NCBI GenBank assembly: GCA_048213135.1
Contig: PS015010.1
Location: 1,302,001 to 1,366,000, forward strand
Origin: Reclinomonas americana ATCC 50394
Lineage: Eukaryota > Jakobida > Jakobea > Jakobida
Length of the DNA stretch: 64,000 nt
Reading direction: 5' to 3'
The notes under the pieces were generated by a model. That model was not told the origin of the DNA and searched no databases. It worked only from the letters and a program-made list of their open reading frames with translations. Shown piece after piece: positions 35,900-44,984 of this stretch. The translations under genes and the position numbers were made by a program. Every line of letters begins with the position of its first letter. Position 1 is the stretch's first letter.

Positions 35900-36943
35900 T
35901 CAGGGATTGGAAGCGACCAATAAGTTACACAATTTGAACAGGCAGCGGGCACCCACATTTTCATCCCATTCATCGCGGCTGATGCCCACTTCGTTCAGGT
36001 CGAAGCCGATGAGTTTACGTCCGCTCTGCAATACTTTTTTGAACAGATAGAATACCTGTTCGGTTTCAAACCCGCCCTGTACGGGTGTTCCGGTATGCGG
36101 ACAAAGTTTGGGATCCAGCCCGTCGATATCAAAACTGATGAACACTTTTTCAGGAAGATGATTCACCATCTCTTCCACGATACGCTGCCAGGTCACGCCT
36201 TCGTACTGGCGTTCCTTAATGTCTTTATCAAAATAGGTGATCACACGCTGGTTGCTGTTCACCATGTAATCAAATTCTTCTTCGCAATAATCGCGAATGC
36301 CTACCTGCACCAGTTTTTTCAAAGCAGGTATTTCTTCCAGTGCATTGTACATGATGGAAGCGTGTGAATATTTAAATCCTTCGTAAGCTACACGAAGGTC
36401 GCAGTGAGCGTCAATTTGCAGGATGCCAAAATCACCATGTTTATCGGCAATGGCTTTAAAGAAACCCAGCGGTGTGCTGTGGTCGCCTCCGAGCAAGGCA
36501 ACAAGTTTGTCCTTGTCGAGCAGTTCTTTGGTTTGCTCATACACCCAGTTATTAAGAAAGTTGCTGCCTTCATTAATATCCTTCAGCGATTTGCACATGA
36601 ATTTATTGTCAGACACCTGTTCGCCCTGCGAAATATAGTTGATGTAGAGTTCCGCTTCCTTACGCAGGTAATCACTTTTCATCAGTACTTTCTTGTCGCT
36701 GCTGCGCATATAAAAACCCTGCTTCCATCCGTCCTTTACATCCGGATCAAACAGGTCTACCTGCAGACTGGAATTGAAAATATGTTCCGGGGCCCTTGCC
36801 GTTCCGGCGCTGTAACTTACTGTTACTTCCCAGGGTACAGGAACAATGATGAGTCTTGCATCATCTTCCGAAAAGGGTAATCCAAAAATGTTGTTGTTGG
36901 GGTTGCCAACCGAGTTGGGATCAAAATTTGACAGATCAGCCAT
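35900..36943 (-). CDS. Ureohydrolase (arginase/agmatinase/formimidoylglutamase superfamily)
   Basis: 347 residues from ATG 36943 (MADLSNFDPN); a longer frame upstream reads into the preceding membrane-protein gene and is not used. All six manganese ligands are present: GGDHS (His155), DAHCD (Asp178, His180, Asp182) and SFDIDGLDP (Asp272, Asp274). The enzyme hydrolyses a guanidino or formimino compound to urea or formamide. The N-terminal ~110 residues (LIIVPVPWEVTVSYSAGT) are longer than in classical arginase. Arginine, agmatine and formimidoylglutamate are all possible substrates and cannot be separated here. Its start overlaps the upstream gene's stop by 8 bp, so expression is coupled. Confidence 0.9.
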   Translation of the reverse strand: MADLSNFDPNSVGNPNNNIFGLPFSEDDARLIIVPVPWEVTVSYSAGTARAPEHIFNSSLQVDLFDPDVKDGWKQGFYMRSSDKKVLMKSDYLRKEAELYINYISQGEQVSDNKFMCKSLKDINEGSNFLNNWVYEQTKELLDKDKLVALLGGDHSTPLGFFKAIADKHGDFGILQIDAHCDLRVAYEGFKYSHASIMYNALEEIPALKKLVQVGIRDYCEEEFDYMVNSNQRVITYFDKDIKERQYEGVTWQRIVEEMVNHLPEKVFISFDIDGLDPKLCPHTGTPVQGGFETEQVFYLFKKVLQSGRKLIGFDLNEVGISRDEWDENVGARCLFKLCNLLVASNP

Positions 36944-37742
36944 CGCTTTTAATTGATTGATAGTACGCCGCCCATTTATGCCAGGGCAAAAACGGTGCAA
37001 AGATAAGAGACTGTTCTGCAAAAGATATGCCCAGCAGTATAAAATTTGCGGTATGAAAACATAGCAGCGCCAGCAGCAGCCACCGGTCGAAACGGCGGGT
37101 AAAAAAGCCAATTATCAGCGACAGGTCAGCCAAAGTGGCAACCCGGTACAGCCATTGGGCCGATGAAGGATGCGTGGCCACGTATTCCCGGAGGCGGTAC
37201 AGCCACCCATCGTGGTGAAAAACAAACCAGTCGGCGTCGGTCTGCCACAGCAATTCACTCATGGCACCGCTATCGCCAAAACCGCCGTAATATATTTTGT
37301 ACAACCCGGCCGACACGTACAGGAAGCATACCCAGTAGCGCAGCAGGTTCCAGAGTATATCGAAACGGTTGGGGCTGAGTGCCAGGAAAGGCAGGGGCGC
37401 CAGCAGGTACCCGATCTGCGCATAATATTTTCCCGCGGCCGAGGAATAACAGATGTAAAGGATCCATACGCCAATCACACATATCCAGGTGGCGATGCGC
37501 TGGTGCGGCAGTATGATGCAGACAATGCACGAGCAGGTAAGCAGCATATCGAAACAGAGCGCCAGGGGTTTGTACCGGAACAACAGGTCAGGAATGCTAA
37601 GCAGGTGAACCAGCCAGGAAGTATTGTCGCTGCCGGGGTATACCAGCGCAGGGCCATGCAATTGCGATAACAGGCTGTGGTTGATAAAAAAATAAACGAG
37701 AATGATGAATAGCCAGGCAAAGACAACTCTTGCCATGAACAT
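36936..37742 (-). CDS. Multi-pass membrane protein, HTTM-like
   Basis: 268 residues with about six or seven hydrophobic segments from VFAWLFIILVYFFI to the C-terminus. The segment FLYVSAGLYKIYYGG, then LLWQTDAD and a later HTANFILLGIS, resembles the HTTM domain of vitamin-K-dependent gamma-carboxylase relatives, but similarity is partial and I treat it as tentative. No catalytic function is claimed. The gene ends within the start of the ureohydrolase gene (8-bp overlap) and is preceded by a single-TM protein 30 bp upstream on the same strand. In this family the small partner is often encoded alongside. Confidence 0.65.
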   Translation of the reverse strand: MFMARVVFAWLFIILVYFFINHSLLSQLHGPALVYPGSDNTSWLVHLLSIPDLLFRYKPLALCFDMLLTCSCIVCIILPHQRIATWICVIGVWILYICYSSAAGKYYAQIGYLLAPLPFLALSPNRFDILWNLLRYWVCFLYVSAGLYKIYYGGFGDSGAMSELLWQTDADWFVFHHDGWLYRLREYVATHPSSAQWLYRVATLADLSLIIGFFTRRFDRWLLLALLCFHTANFILLGISFAEQSLIFAPFLPWHKWAAYYQSIKSDG

Positions 37743-37772
37743 CCTGGGATAATATGTTGAGGTTTGATTCAG

Positions 37773-38303
37773 TTATTTTAGTTTAACAGTGAACAGCGCC
37801 GAATCGGTAGCTGATTTATGGAATGGGGCCTGGCGGTATACATAGGATTTTACCACGGTAACGGAATCAAAACGGTCGCCTTCGAGTTCTTTGAAATAGC
37901 GGCCCCACCAGGCAGGAAACTTATCCATGCGGGCTGCACCATTGCACAGCATATGAACAGCATAATTACAGAACCATTCCGGCAGGCGGCCTTTGAAACG
38001 ACCGGTCACCGATTGTTCCGTACCATCACCATCCCTGCGCAGGTTATCATAATACCCGATGGAATTCATCAGCATTTCCTGCTCCCGCCCGCTGAGTTGT
38101 TTGTGGTTAAAATATCCCCCCGGTGTTTTGACCAGGTAAACGGCAATAGAGTCTTTAGGCGGGTGATCGCGGCTGTACATATTGTACAAAATGAACGGCA
38201 GGTTCTGTATGCCTTTGGCCATGAAGAAAGCCTGCGCTGCCAGAAGCAGCAACAGCAGCCAGAAGAAAGGACGCCATTCCCGGTATATGCGATTAAAAAA
38301 CAA
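37773..38303 (-). CDS. Single-pass membrane protein of unknown function
   Basis: 176 residues. One N-terminal helix (FFWLLLLLLAAQAFFMA) anchors a soluble extracytoplasmic part containing PFILYNMYSRDHPPKDSIAVYLV, WFCNYAVHMLCNGAARM and a basic/aromatic C-terminus. The two cysteines in the NYAVHMLCNG region could form a disulfide. I recognise no family. Its position as first gene before the HTTM-like protein, on the same strand with 30 bp between, suggests that the two work together. No lipobox or sorting signal is seen. Confidence 0.65.
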   Translation of the reverse strand: MFFNRIYREWRPFFWLLLLLLAAQAFFMAKGIQNLPFILYNMYSRDHPPKDSIAVYLVKTPGGYFNHKQLSGREQEMLMNSIGYYDNLRRDGDGTEQSVTGRFKGRLPEWFCNYAVHMLCNGAARMDKFPAWWGRYFKELEGDRFDSVTVVKSYVYRQAPFHKSATDSALFTVKLK

Positions 38304-38380
38304 TACAGCAGCTATTTTGCTGTAAAATACGACCTCTTTAAATAAATAAACAAATACACCCGTAAAAAGCCGATTTGTGT

Positions 38381-38388
38381 TACCTTTG
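38381..38388 (+). promoter_or_regulatory. Bacteroidota -7 element upstream of ccmE
   Basis: TACCTTTG matches TAnnTTTG, 64 bp before the ccmE start. No clear -33 element is present. Confidence 0.45.
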
Positions 38389-38452
38389 CGGAGTAATTCT
38401 AAGCTGTGAAAGCGCCCTTTGATCTGTCCTTATACAAAAAACTAAAACACGC

Positions 38453-38860
38453 ATGAAAAGATCCCACATCATCATCCTTGTTGGCATTGCTGCACTCATC
38501 GTTGGCCTTATTGTTTTTTCGGCAGGAGACTTCTCTACTTATGACACCATCAACTCCGCGAAAGAGAAAAAAGGTAAATATGTGCACCTTATCGCCAAAC
38601 TCGATCTGAACCAGCCGCTGGAATACGATCCCATTAAAAATCCCAATTACCTGTCGTTTTACGCAACGGATAGTTTGGGTGGTTCCACCAAAGTGGTGTA
38701 CCATAACAGCAAGCCCGGCGATCTGGAAAAAAGCGAACGCATTGTGCTGAAAGGTAAAATGCAGGACGGCCATTTCGAATGCGACGACATCCTGCTCAAA
38801 TGCCCGAGCAAATACAAAGACGACAAGAAGCAGCTGGAAAAAACCGTGACTGCACAATAA
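38453..38860 (+). CDS. ccmE: Cytochrome c maturation heme chaperone CcmE, Cys variant
   Basis: A 135-residue protein with one N-terminal transmembrane helix (HIIILVGIAALIVGLIVF) and the OB-fold of CcmE, which carries heme covalently through the periplasm to apocytochrome c. In classical CcmE the heme-binding residue is a His in an HxxxY motif. Here the equivalent segment is LLKCPSKY, giving Cys117 and Tyr121 (CxxxY). This is the CcmE variant described from archaea, some Gram-positives and sulfate reducers. It is followed 34 bp later by ccmF, and the two are surely one operon; CcmH, CcmC and the other partners are not in the window. Confidence 0.93.
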   Translation: MKRSHIIILVGIAALIVGLIVFSAGDFSTYDTINSAKEKKGKYVHLIAKLDLNQPLEYDPIKNPNYLSFYATDSLGGSTKVVYHNSKPGDLEKSERIVLKGKMQDGHFECDDILLKCPSKYKDDKKQLEKTVTAQ

Positions 38861-38894
38861 CCCCCACCCGGGCGGATAAACCAAGCCAAGCACT

Positions 38895-41414
38895 ATGCCA
38901 TTTGAAGGAGAACATTTATTACCCGGCCAGGCAGGACATTTTTTCCTCATCCTCGCCTTTGTCGCTTCCATCATTTCAACCCTGTCCTATTTCACTGCCG
39001 GAAGGGTAAAACTACCGGAAGAAAAAACCTCGTGGCTGCGTTTTGCCCGTGGCGCTTTCATTCTGCAACTGGCATCCGTCCTCATCGTATTTGGTATCAT
39101 TTTCTATATCTGCTCCAATCATTATTTCGAATACATGTATGCGTACAAGCATGCATCCAAAGAGTTGGAATCGCGGTACCTGCTGGCCTGTATCTGGGAA
39201 GGACAGGAAGGCAGTTTCCTGCTGTGGATCATCTGGCACAGCATACTGGGCTTTTTCATCATCTGGAAAAGCAAGGAATGGGAAACGCCGGTAATGACGG
39301 TGATCAGCCTGGCGCAATTCTTCATGCTGCTGATGCTGCTGGGTATCTATATTGGTGATGTACGGATCGGCAGCAGTCCTTTTTCGCTTACCCGCAACGA
39401 GATCAACGGCCCCATATTCAGTCAGCCCAATTACCTCAACTTCATCCGCGATGGTGTTGGCCTTAATGTGCTGCTGCGCAATTACTGGATGGTGATTCAC
39501 CCGCCGGTGCTGTTCCTTGGCTTCGCTTCCACCATTATACCTTTTGCTTATGCCTACGCCGGCATTACCACCAAGCGTTACGGCGAATGGATAACCCCTG
39601 CCCTGCCCTGGGCCCTGTTCAGCGCCTGTGTGCTGGGGGTGGGTATTATGATGGGTGGAAAATGGGCCTACGAATCGCTGTCATTCGGCGGTTACTGGGC
39701 CTGGGATCCTGTAGAAAATGCTTCACTGGTGCCCTGGCTCATACTGGTAGCCGGACTGCATACCATGGTCATTTATAAAGCCACCGGCCACTCACTCCGG
39801 GCGAGTTATTTATTCTGCATACTCACTTTTGTTTTCATCCTGTACTCCACCTTCCTTACCAAAACCGGTATTCTTGGTGATACTTCCGTACATGCGTTCA
39901 CCGATCCGGGGAAGGCCATCAATATCATGATCGGCATTTTTGTAGGTGTATTCGCGCTGCCATCGCTGGTGCTGTTCTTCTCCAATATGAAAAAGATGCC
40001 GGCAGAGCACAGCGAGGAAAGGACCGACTCCCGAGAGTTCTGGATGTTCATCGGCTCACTGGTATTCTTCCTGGCAGCCATGTTCATTATCGCTAAAACA
40101 TCGGTACCGGTAATCAATAAATTCTTTGGAACAAAGATCGCTCCACCGGAAAATGTGGAACACTCGTATAATAAAGTCGTGATCATGGTGGCCATTATTA
40201 TCGGCCTGCTTACCGCCGTGGCGCAGTACTTCAAATACAAACAAACCGGCAAGGGTTATTTCTGGAAGAAGATAATTGTTCCCACTGTCATTACTTTACT
40301 GATTTGCGCAGCCATTTATTTCTGGTATCCCATCAACTATTATAAACAGGGCATCGGTTTTTTGGTTGCCATTTATATCGCTTTGTTCAGTTCCATTTAT
40401 GCCGTTATTTCGAATGCCTCTTACATCTGGCTGGGGCTGAACGGCAAACTGAAAGGAGCCGGAGGTTCCGTATCGCATGTGGGTTTTGCGCTGATGCTGG
40501 CGGGCATGCTGATCTCATCAAGCAACAAAAGCATCATCAGCAGTAGCAGGGTCAATGGCATCAACCTGAATGTAGGTAAAGACCCCATGACGAAGCAGCA
40601 GGACAATCCTGAAGAGAACCTCACCCTCATCCGCCAGGTGCCTGCCACCATGGGGCCATACCAGGTTACTTACCTGAAGGATTCTTTCGGACATGAAAAA
40701 GGCCGCCGCTTTTACGAACTCAATTTTGAAAGAAAAGACCCGGCTACCGGTAAGGTAACCGAGAACTTCATCCTGAAACCAGACGTATACCTGATGAAGG
40801 ATAACAACATGAGCAGCAATCCCGATACCAAGGCTTACCTGGGTAAGGATGTGTTCACGTATATTTCTTATGCCATCAGCGACAACAAGCAGGAAGACAC
40901 TGCCCAGTTCAAGATACACGAGATGCATGAAGGCGATACGGCGTTTTACGGTAACGGGTATGTTATTCTCAACAAAGTGGTGAAGAATCCTTCCAATGAA
41001 CGTTATCATTACACCCCCGCCGATGCCGCACTGATGGCCGATGTTACGATTGTAAGCAAAGACAGCAGCCGTTATAAAGCCATGCCCGTTGTGGAAGTGG
41101 ACCAGCAGGCCGGGCTGATGAACTATATTGACGATACCGTATATGCCCAGAACCTATTTATGCGTTTTGAAGGTGTGGGCAAGGATAATGCCCTGAAGAT
41201 AGGTGTAAAGGAATCCGATAAATTCATTGACTTTGTCACCCTCAAAGCTTATGTGTTCCCCTGGATCAACCTGGTATGGGCAGGGCTGATCATTATGGCT
41301 TTTGGCCTCATGATGAGTTCCATCCGAAGAGCAAAATTATCTACCGTAATGACCGTGCTGGCTTTGTCGGCTTTAACGATCGGGTTATTCTATATGTTTC
41401 TGCTAGCCAGCTAG
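38895..41414 (+). CDS. ccmF: Cytochrome c heme lyase CcmF/CcsA family
   Basis: An 839-residue integral inner-membrane protein. The tryptophan-rich WWD domain that binds heme at the outer face is GGYWAWDPVENASLVPWL (around residues 270-290). Flanking histidines that may ligate heme occur in NYWMVIHPPVLFLGF and VAGLHTMVIY. The later part has more helices and a long periplasmic domain (~residues 560-780) ending with two more helices. CcmF joins heme from CcmE to apocytochrome CxxCH motifs. Length is greater than E. coli CcmF (~650) owing to the extra domain, as in Bacteroidota. Its last 74 bp overlap a convergent lipoprotein gene. Confidence 0.93.
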   Translation: MPFEGEHLLPGQAGHFFLILAFVASIISTLSYFTAGRVKLPEEKTSWLRFARGAFILQLASVLIVFGIIFYICSNHYFEYMYAYKHASKELESRYLLACIWEGQEGSFLLWIIWHSILGFFIIWKSKEWETPVMTVISLAQFFMLLMLLGIYIGDVRIGSSPFSLTRNEINGPIFSQPNYLNFIRDGVGLNVLLRNYWMVIHPPVLFLGFASTIIPFAYAYAGITTKRYGEWITPALPWALFSACVLGVGIMMGGKWAYESLSFGGYWAWDPVENASLVPWLILVAGLHTMVIYKATGHSLRASYLFCILTFVFILYSTFLTKTGILGDTSVHAFTDPGKAINIMIGIFVGVFALPSLVLFFSNMKKMPAEHSEERTDSREFWMFIGSLVFFLAAMFIIAKTSVPVINKFFGTKIAPPENVEHSYNKVVIMVAIIIGLLTAVAQYFKYKQTGKGYFWKKIIVPTVITLLICAAIYFWYPINYYKQGIGFLVAIYIALFSSIYAVISNASYIWLGLNGKLKGAGGSVSHVGFALMLAGMLISSSNKSIISSSRVNGINLNVGKDPMTKQQDNPEENLTLIRQVPATMGPYQVTYLKDSFGHEKGRRFYELNFERKDPATGKVTENFILKPDVYLMKDNNMSSNPDTKAYLGKDVFTYISYAISDNKQEDTAQFKIHEMHEGDTAFYGNGYVILNKVVKNPSNERYHYTPADAALMADVTIVSKDSSRYKAMPVVEVDQQAGLMNYIDDTVYAQNLFMRFEGVGKDNALKIGVKESDKFIDFVTLKAYVFPWINLVWAGLIIMAFGLMMSSIRRAKLSTVMTVLALSALTIGLFYMFLLAS

Positions 41415-41739
41415 CCCGGCAATCCTCCTGCAGCCGGCGGATCACTTTTTCCGCTTTTTTATTCGTGTCGCTGTACAGCGTTATGCTGTCGAATATTGTC
41501 TTATACAGGGTACTGTCGCCTTTTACCAGCGCCCTGGCCACCAGTGGCACCTGGTTTTTCAATATGGAATCACAGTAAGGTTTCAGTTCCGCGTAAACGC
41601 TGTCGATGCGGGCTTCCGTAGCTGAATCGGTATGCGACTGGGCCGCGGCAGACAGGTCTGCTTCCCCGGTCTTGCGGGGCTGGCAGGATAGAACCGCCAG
41701 GCAAAATATAACGTTAATATACCGGGTTACTTTATCCAT
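41341..41739 (-). CDS. Small lipoprotein, convergent with ccmF
   Basis: 132 residues. A short signal peptide (YINVIFCLAVLSC) ends in a good lipobox, AVLSC with Cys19, followed by a helical, charged mature part (RIDSVYAELKPYCDSIL, NKKAEKVIRRLQEDC). The 3' end, encoding the last ~24 residues, overlaps the ccmF coding region by 74 bp on the opposite strand; no earlier stop is available. The lipobox and codon pattern argue that it is real, but the function is unknown. The overlapping tail of antisense sequence is an unusual way to end a protein. Confidence 0.6.
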   Translation of the reverse strand: MDKVTRYINVIFCLAVLSCQPRKTGEADLSAAAQSHTDSATEARIDSVYAELKPYCDSILKNQVPLVARALVKGDSTLYKTIFDSITLYSDTNKKAEKVIRRLQEDCRASWLAETYRITRSLKPTKPARSLR

Positions 41740-41796
41740 TTTAACGTATTCATATTCAAATCGGTTGTAAATTTATACCATACCGGGATTAATATA

Positions 41797-42426
41797 ATGA
41801 GTATTCCAAAACCGCGTTTTTTTATCCGTTGTCTGCTACTGGCTGTTACAGGCCTGTTGGTTGCTGCCTGTACGCAGGCCCAAACCGGCCACGGTGTGAA
41901 CGATACCATAATGACCGGCGCGGTGATCTACAACGGCGATACCATTGAAGCGAAAACACTGTACAATGTGGATGTATACGGCAAACTGAGCCGTGCCCAG
42001 TTAACTGCCCGCGAAAAATGGACCCGTCTTCGCAATGCCGTATATGTAACTTATCCTTATGCCATGCGTGCCGGCGCCGTAATGAACGATATTAACGCCA
42101 AACTGGAAAAGATCCCGCAGTCTGCAGCCCGTAAGGATTACATCAAATCACGCGAAAAGGAACTGAAGAAAGAATTCACCGACCCGCTCACCAACCTCTC
42201 CGTTTACCAGGGCAGGGTGCTCATGAAACTCATCAACCGCGAAACGGGCAACAACTGCTACGAGATCATCAAGGAATATAAAGGCGGCCTCACCGCCAGG
42301 TTTTACCAAACGGTAGCCTTCTTTTTCAACAGCAACCTCAAGCAGCCTTACAATGCCATGGGCGACGACGCCGAGATCGAAAAAATCGTGCTGGAGGTGC
42401 GCCGGATGTATGGCTATAAAAGCTAG
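41797..42426 (+). CDS. DUF4294-family exported lipoprotein
   Basis: 209 residues. The N-terminus LLAVTGLLVAAC is a lipoprotein signal (VAAC, Cys at about 25). The mature part fits DUF4294, a family restricted to Bacteroidota: GDTIEAKTLYNVDVYGKLS, KWTRLRNAVYVTYPYAMRAG, DPLTNLSVYQGRVLMKLINRETGNNCYEIIKEYKGG and ARFYQTVAFFFNSNLKQPY are highly conserved-looking blocks. Its role is not known to me. It is divergent from the small lipoprotein gene and followed by bshB1. Confidence 0.85.
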   Translation: MSIPKPRFFIRCLLLAVTGLLVAACTQAQTGHGVNDTIMTGAVIYNGDTIEAKTLYNVDVYGKLSRAQLTAREKWTRLRNAVYVTYPYAMRAGAVMNDINAKLEKIPQSAARKDYIKSREKELKKEFTDPLTNLSVYQGRVLMKLINRETGNNCYEIIKEYKGGLTARFYQTVAFFFNSNLKQPYNAMGDDAEIEKIVLEVRRMYGYKS

Positions 42427-42615
42427 CGCCTGCCCTGCCCGGGAATTGTCGCTTTCCCGTCATTTCTCCACTTTAGGCCAGTTTCCTGTTAATAAGTGTA
42501 CAAATCGAAGTATTACTACAACTTCCGGTTTTAAAAAATTGTAACTTGCATCACTGTTCCCACCAGAAATGGCTGGTAACCAAAGTAAAACATAAAAATA
42601 CCGGTATATCAATTT

Positions 42616-43344
42616 ATGAAATTAGACCTGCTCGCTTTCGGCGTTCACCCCGATGATATTGAACTGAGCTGTGCGGGTGCGCTATTGGTAGAGAAGAAAA
42701 GAGGGCGGCATACCGGCATTATAGATCTTACACAAGGCGAACTGGGGACCCGGGGTTCGGCTGAAATACGTTTGCGGGAAGCCGCGGCGGCAGCTGGGAT
42801 ACTGGGCGTTGACATTCGTGAGAACCTGGGCATGGCCGATGGTTTTTTCAGTAATGATGAAGCACACCAGCGTCAGGTGATCGCCGCCATCAGGACTTAC
42901 CGCCCGGAGATTATCCTCTGTAATGCTCCGGCCGACCGCCATCCCGATCATGGCCGTTCCGCCAAACTGGTTTCGGACGCCGCGTTTTTATCAGGATTGA
43001 AAAAGATAGCCACCGAAAAAGATGGTGCAGCACAGGAAGCCTGGCGTCCAAAATATGTACTGCATTATGTGCAGGACAGGCTGCTGCAACCTGATTTTGT
43101 TGTAGATATTACCGATGTGTTTGAACAGAAACTGGAAGCCATCAAAGCATATGGCACCCAGTTTCACAATGAAGCGCTGAACGAACCTCAAACCTATATT
43201 TCCACACCCGATTTTTTAGAAAGCGTTATCTACCGCCATAAATGGTTTGGCAAGATGATTGGTGTGAAATATGCGGAAGGGTTTATTTCTGACAAGATGA
43301 TCGGCATCAGCAGTTTTGAAGCACTGGTACAAAAAGACACGTAA
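42616..43344 (+). CDS. bshB1: Bacillithiol biosynthesis deacetylase BshB1 (PIG-L family)
   Basis: A 242-residue PIG-L-type zinc deacetylase. The N-terminal FGVHPDDIELSCAG motif (His11, Asp13, Asp14) and DRHPDHGRSA (His109, His112) form the metal/active site. A central GELGTRGS segment matches the bacillithiol branch. BshB removes acetyl from GlcNAc-malate to give GlcN-malate, the second step of bacillithiol synthesis. bshA and bshC are not in the window, so pathway completeness is unproven. It lies 23 bp before a fatty-acid desaturase gene on the same strand, but no functional link is known. Confidence 0.92.
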   Translation: MKLDLLAFGVHPDDIELSCAGALLVEKKRGRHTGIIDLTQGELGTRGSAEIRLREAAAAAGILGVDIRENLGMADGFFSNDEAHQRQVIAAIRTYRPEIILCNAPADRHPDHGRSAKLVSDAAFLSGLKKIATEKDGAAQEAWRPKYVLHYVQDRLLQPDFVVDITDVFEQKLEAIKAYGTQFHNEALNEPQTYISTPDFLESVIYRHKWFGKMIGVKYAEGFISDKMIGISSFEALVQKDT

Positions 43345-43367
43345 ACTAATTTAAAATATTTTTGAGC

Positions 43368-44435
43368 ATGACAACTCCAAAATTCTTAAACGTAAAAGGA
43401 TCCACCTTTCACCAGGAACTGAAAAGAAGGGTAAGCAATTACTTCTCTGAGAACAAGAAAGACGCTACCGGCAATTTCGGTCTTTACTTTAAAGCGATTC
43501 TTTTCTGGACATTGTATGTCGCCCTTTATGTTCATGTGGTGTTCTTTACGCCTTCGGCCTGGATCGCTATCCTGGAATGCTTCCTGATGGGCGGATTAAC
43601 GGCGGCGATCGGTTTCAATGTAATGCACGACGGCGGACACGGCAGTTTCAGCAACAGTAAATTCTGGAATAAAGTAGCAGCGTTTTCCGTGAACGCACTT
43701 GGTGCCAGCGGCATCATGTGGAACAACAAACACAACATCATTCACCACACCTACACCAACCTCGATGGTGTGGACGATGATATCGAGATCAAACCTATGC
43801 TGCGTATGTGCCCCACGCAGAAGAAATATTTTATTCACCGGTTCCAGCACATCTATGTATGGTTCCTCTATACATTGCTGCTGCTGGTTTGGGTATTCCA
43901 ATCCGACTACAGGAAATATTTCAGCAAAAAAGTAGGCATCGTTCCCATTAAAAAGATGAGTACATTCGAACACGTTGCCTTCTGGATTGCCAAGGCCGGT
44001 TATGCCTTTGGTATGATCGCGGTGCCCATCTGGTTTGTGGGTTTCCTGCCCTGGCTCATCGGTTTTCTTTGCCTGGCTATGTTTGCCGGGTTCGTACTCA
44101 GTATTGTATTCCAGCTGGCGCATACCGTTGAACATACCCACTTCCCTGTTCCCGACGATTCCAACAAGATCGAGAACGAATGGGCCATTCACCAGATACA
44201 GACCACAGCCAACTTTGCCACCCGCAACAAACTCATTTCCTGGCTGGTGGGCGGTCTTAATTTCCAGATCGAACATCACCTTTTCCCTAAAATATCGCAT
44301 ATCCACTATCCTGCCATCAGCAAGATCATTAAACAGACCTGCGAAGAATATGGTATCCGTTACATTGAATACAGGAGGATGCGCCACGCCATCGTTTCGC
44401 ATGCCGTGCACCTGAAAAAGATGGGAAGGGCATAA
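43368..44435 (+). CDS. Membrane fatty-acid desaturase, delta-5/6 (linoleoyl-CoA-like) type
   Basis: 355 residues from ATG 43368 (a TTG at 43362 adds two). The three histidine boxes of membrane desaturases are present: HDGGH (His87-His91), HNIIHH (His122-His127) and QIEHH (Gln300-His304). The Q at the start of the third box is typical of front-end or delta-5/6 desaturases. Several hydrophobic segments flank them (ILFWTLYVALYVHVVFF, FLYTLLLLVWVFQ). No fused cytochrome b5 domain is seen, so electrons must come from a separate carrier. It introduces a double bond into acyl chains; the position cannot be predicted. Confidence 0.92.
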   Translation: MTTPKFLNVKGSTFHQELKRRVSNYFSENKKDATGNFGLYFKAILFWTLYVALYVHVVFFTPSAWIAILECFLMGGLTAAIGFNVMHDGGHGSFSNSKFWNKVAAFSVNALGASGIMWNNKHNIIHHTYTNLDGVDDDIEIKPMLRMCPTQKKYFIHRFQHIYVWFLYTLLLLVWVFQSDYRKYFSKKVGIVPIKKMSTFEHVAFWIAKAGYAFGMIAVPIWFVGFLPWLIGFLCLAMFAGFVLSIVFQLAHTVEHTHFPVPDDSNKIENEWAIHQIQTTANFATRNKLISWLVGGLNFQIEHHLFPKISHIHYPAISKIIKQTCEEYGIRYIEYRRMRHAIVSHAVHLKKMGRA

Positions 44436-44564
44436 CTCATTTGCCAATATGAAATAAACGGTGTGCCAATACCTTGTATAAAAAGGGTTGGCACATTTTG
44501 TATCTGGCAGGTCCGGTACATTTTATTGGGTGTTTTCTTAATTTTAGGATCAAACTATTCATAC

Positions 44565-44981
44565 ATGGAAAAGATTACCTGGCACCAGAAGCACACCAAA
44601 AACTATACAAGAGGACAACGCATTGCCGATGCTGTGGCCAGGGGTATGGGTTCGTGGAATTTCATCATCTGGCAAACCATCGTGGTACTCGTCTGGATGG
44701 CCCTCAACGTAGTAGGCTTTATCCGCCATTGGGATGCTTATCCTTTTATCCTGCTCAACCTCATCTTTTCCACCCAGGCAGCGTATGCCGCCCCTATTAT
44801 TATGATGTCGCAGAACAGGCAAAGCGAACGCGACCGGATACAGGCACAGGAAGATTACCAGACCAACCTGGAAGCGAAAAAAGAAATTGAAGCGCTGCAA
44901 CTGCACCTGAGCAAGATAGAGACGGATAAACTGGATAAGATCATAGAGATGTTGCAGGAAATGAAGAAGAGTAATCAGTAA
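44565..44981 (+). CDS. DUF1003 membrane protein
   Basis: 138 residues from ATG 44565; a longer upstream frame lacks family sequence. Two hydrophobic helices with the typical DUF1003 motifs are present: WNFIIWQTIVVLVWMALNV, then WDAYPFILLNLIFSTQAAYAAPIIMMSQNRQ. A charged helical, probably coiled-coil tail follows (EALQLHLSKIETDKLDKIIEMLQEMK). Members of this family are widespread small inner-membrane proteins of unknown role. The stop is followed directly by a heptanucleotide repeat with matching complementary units. Confidence 0.88.
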   Translation: MEKITWHQKHTKNYTRGQRIADAVARGMGSWNFIIWQTIVVLVWMALNVVGFIRHWDAYPFILLNLIFSTQAAYAAPIIMMSQNRQSERDRIQAQEDYQTNLEAKKEIEALQLHLSKIETDKLDKIIEMLQEMKKSNQ

Positions 44982-44984
44982 TTT

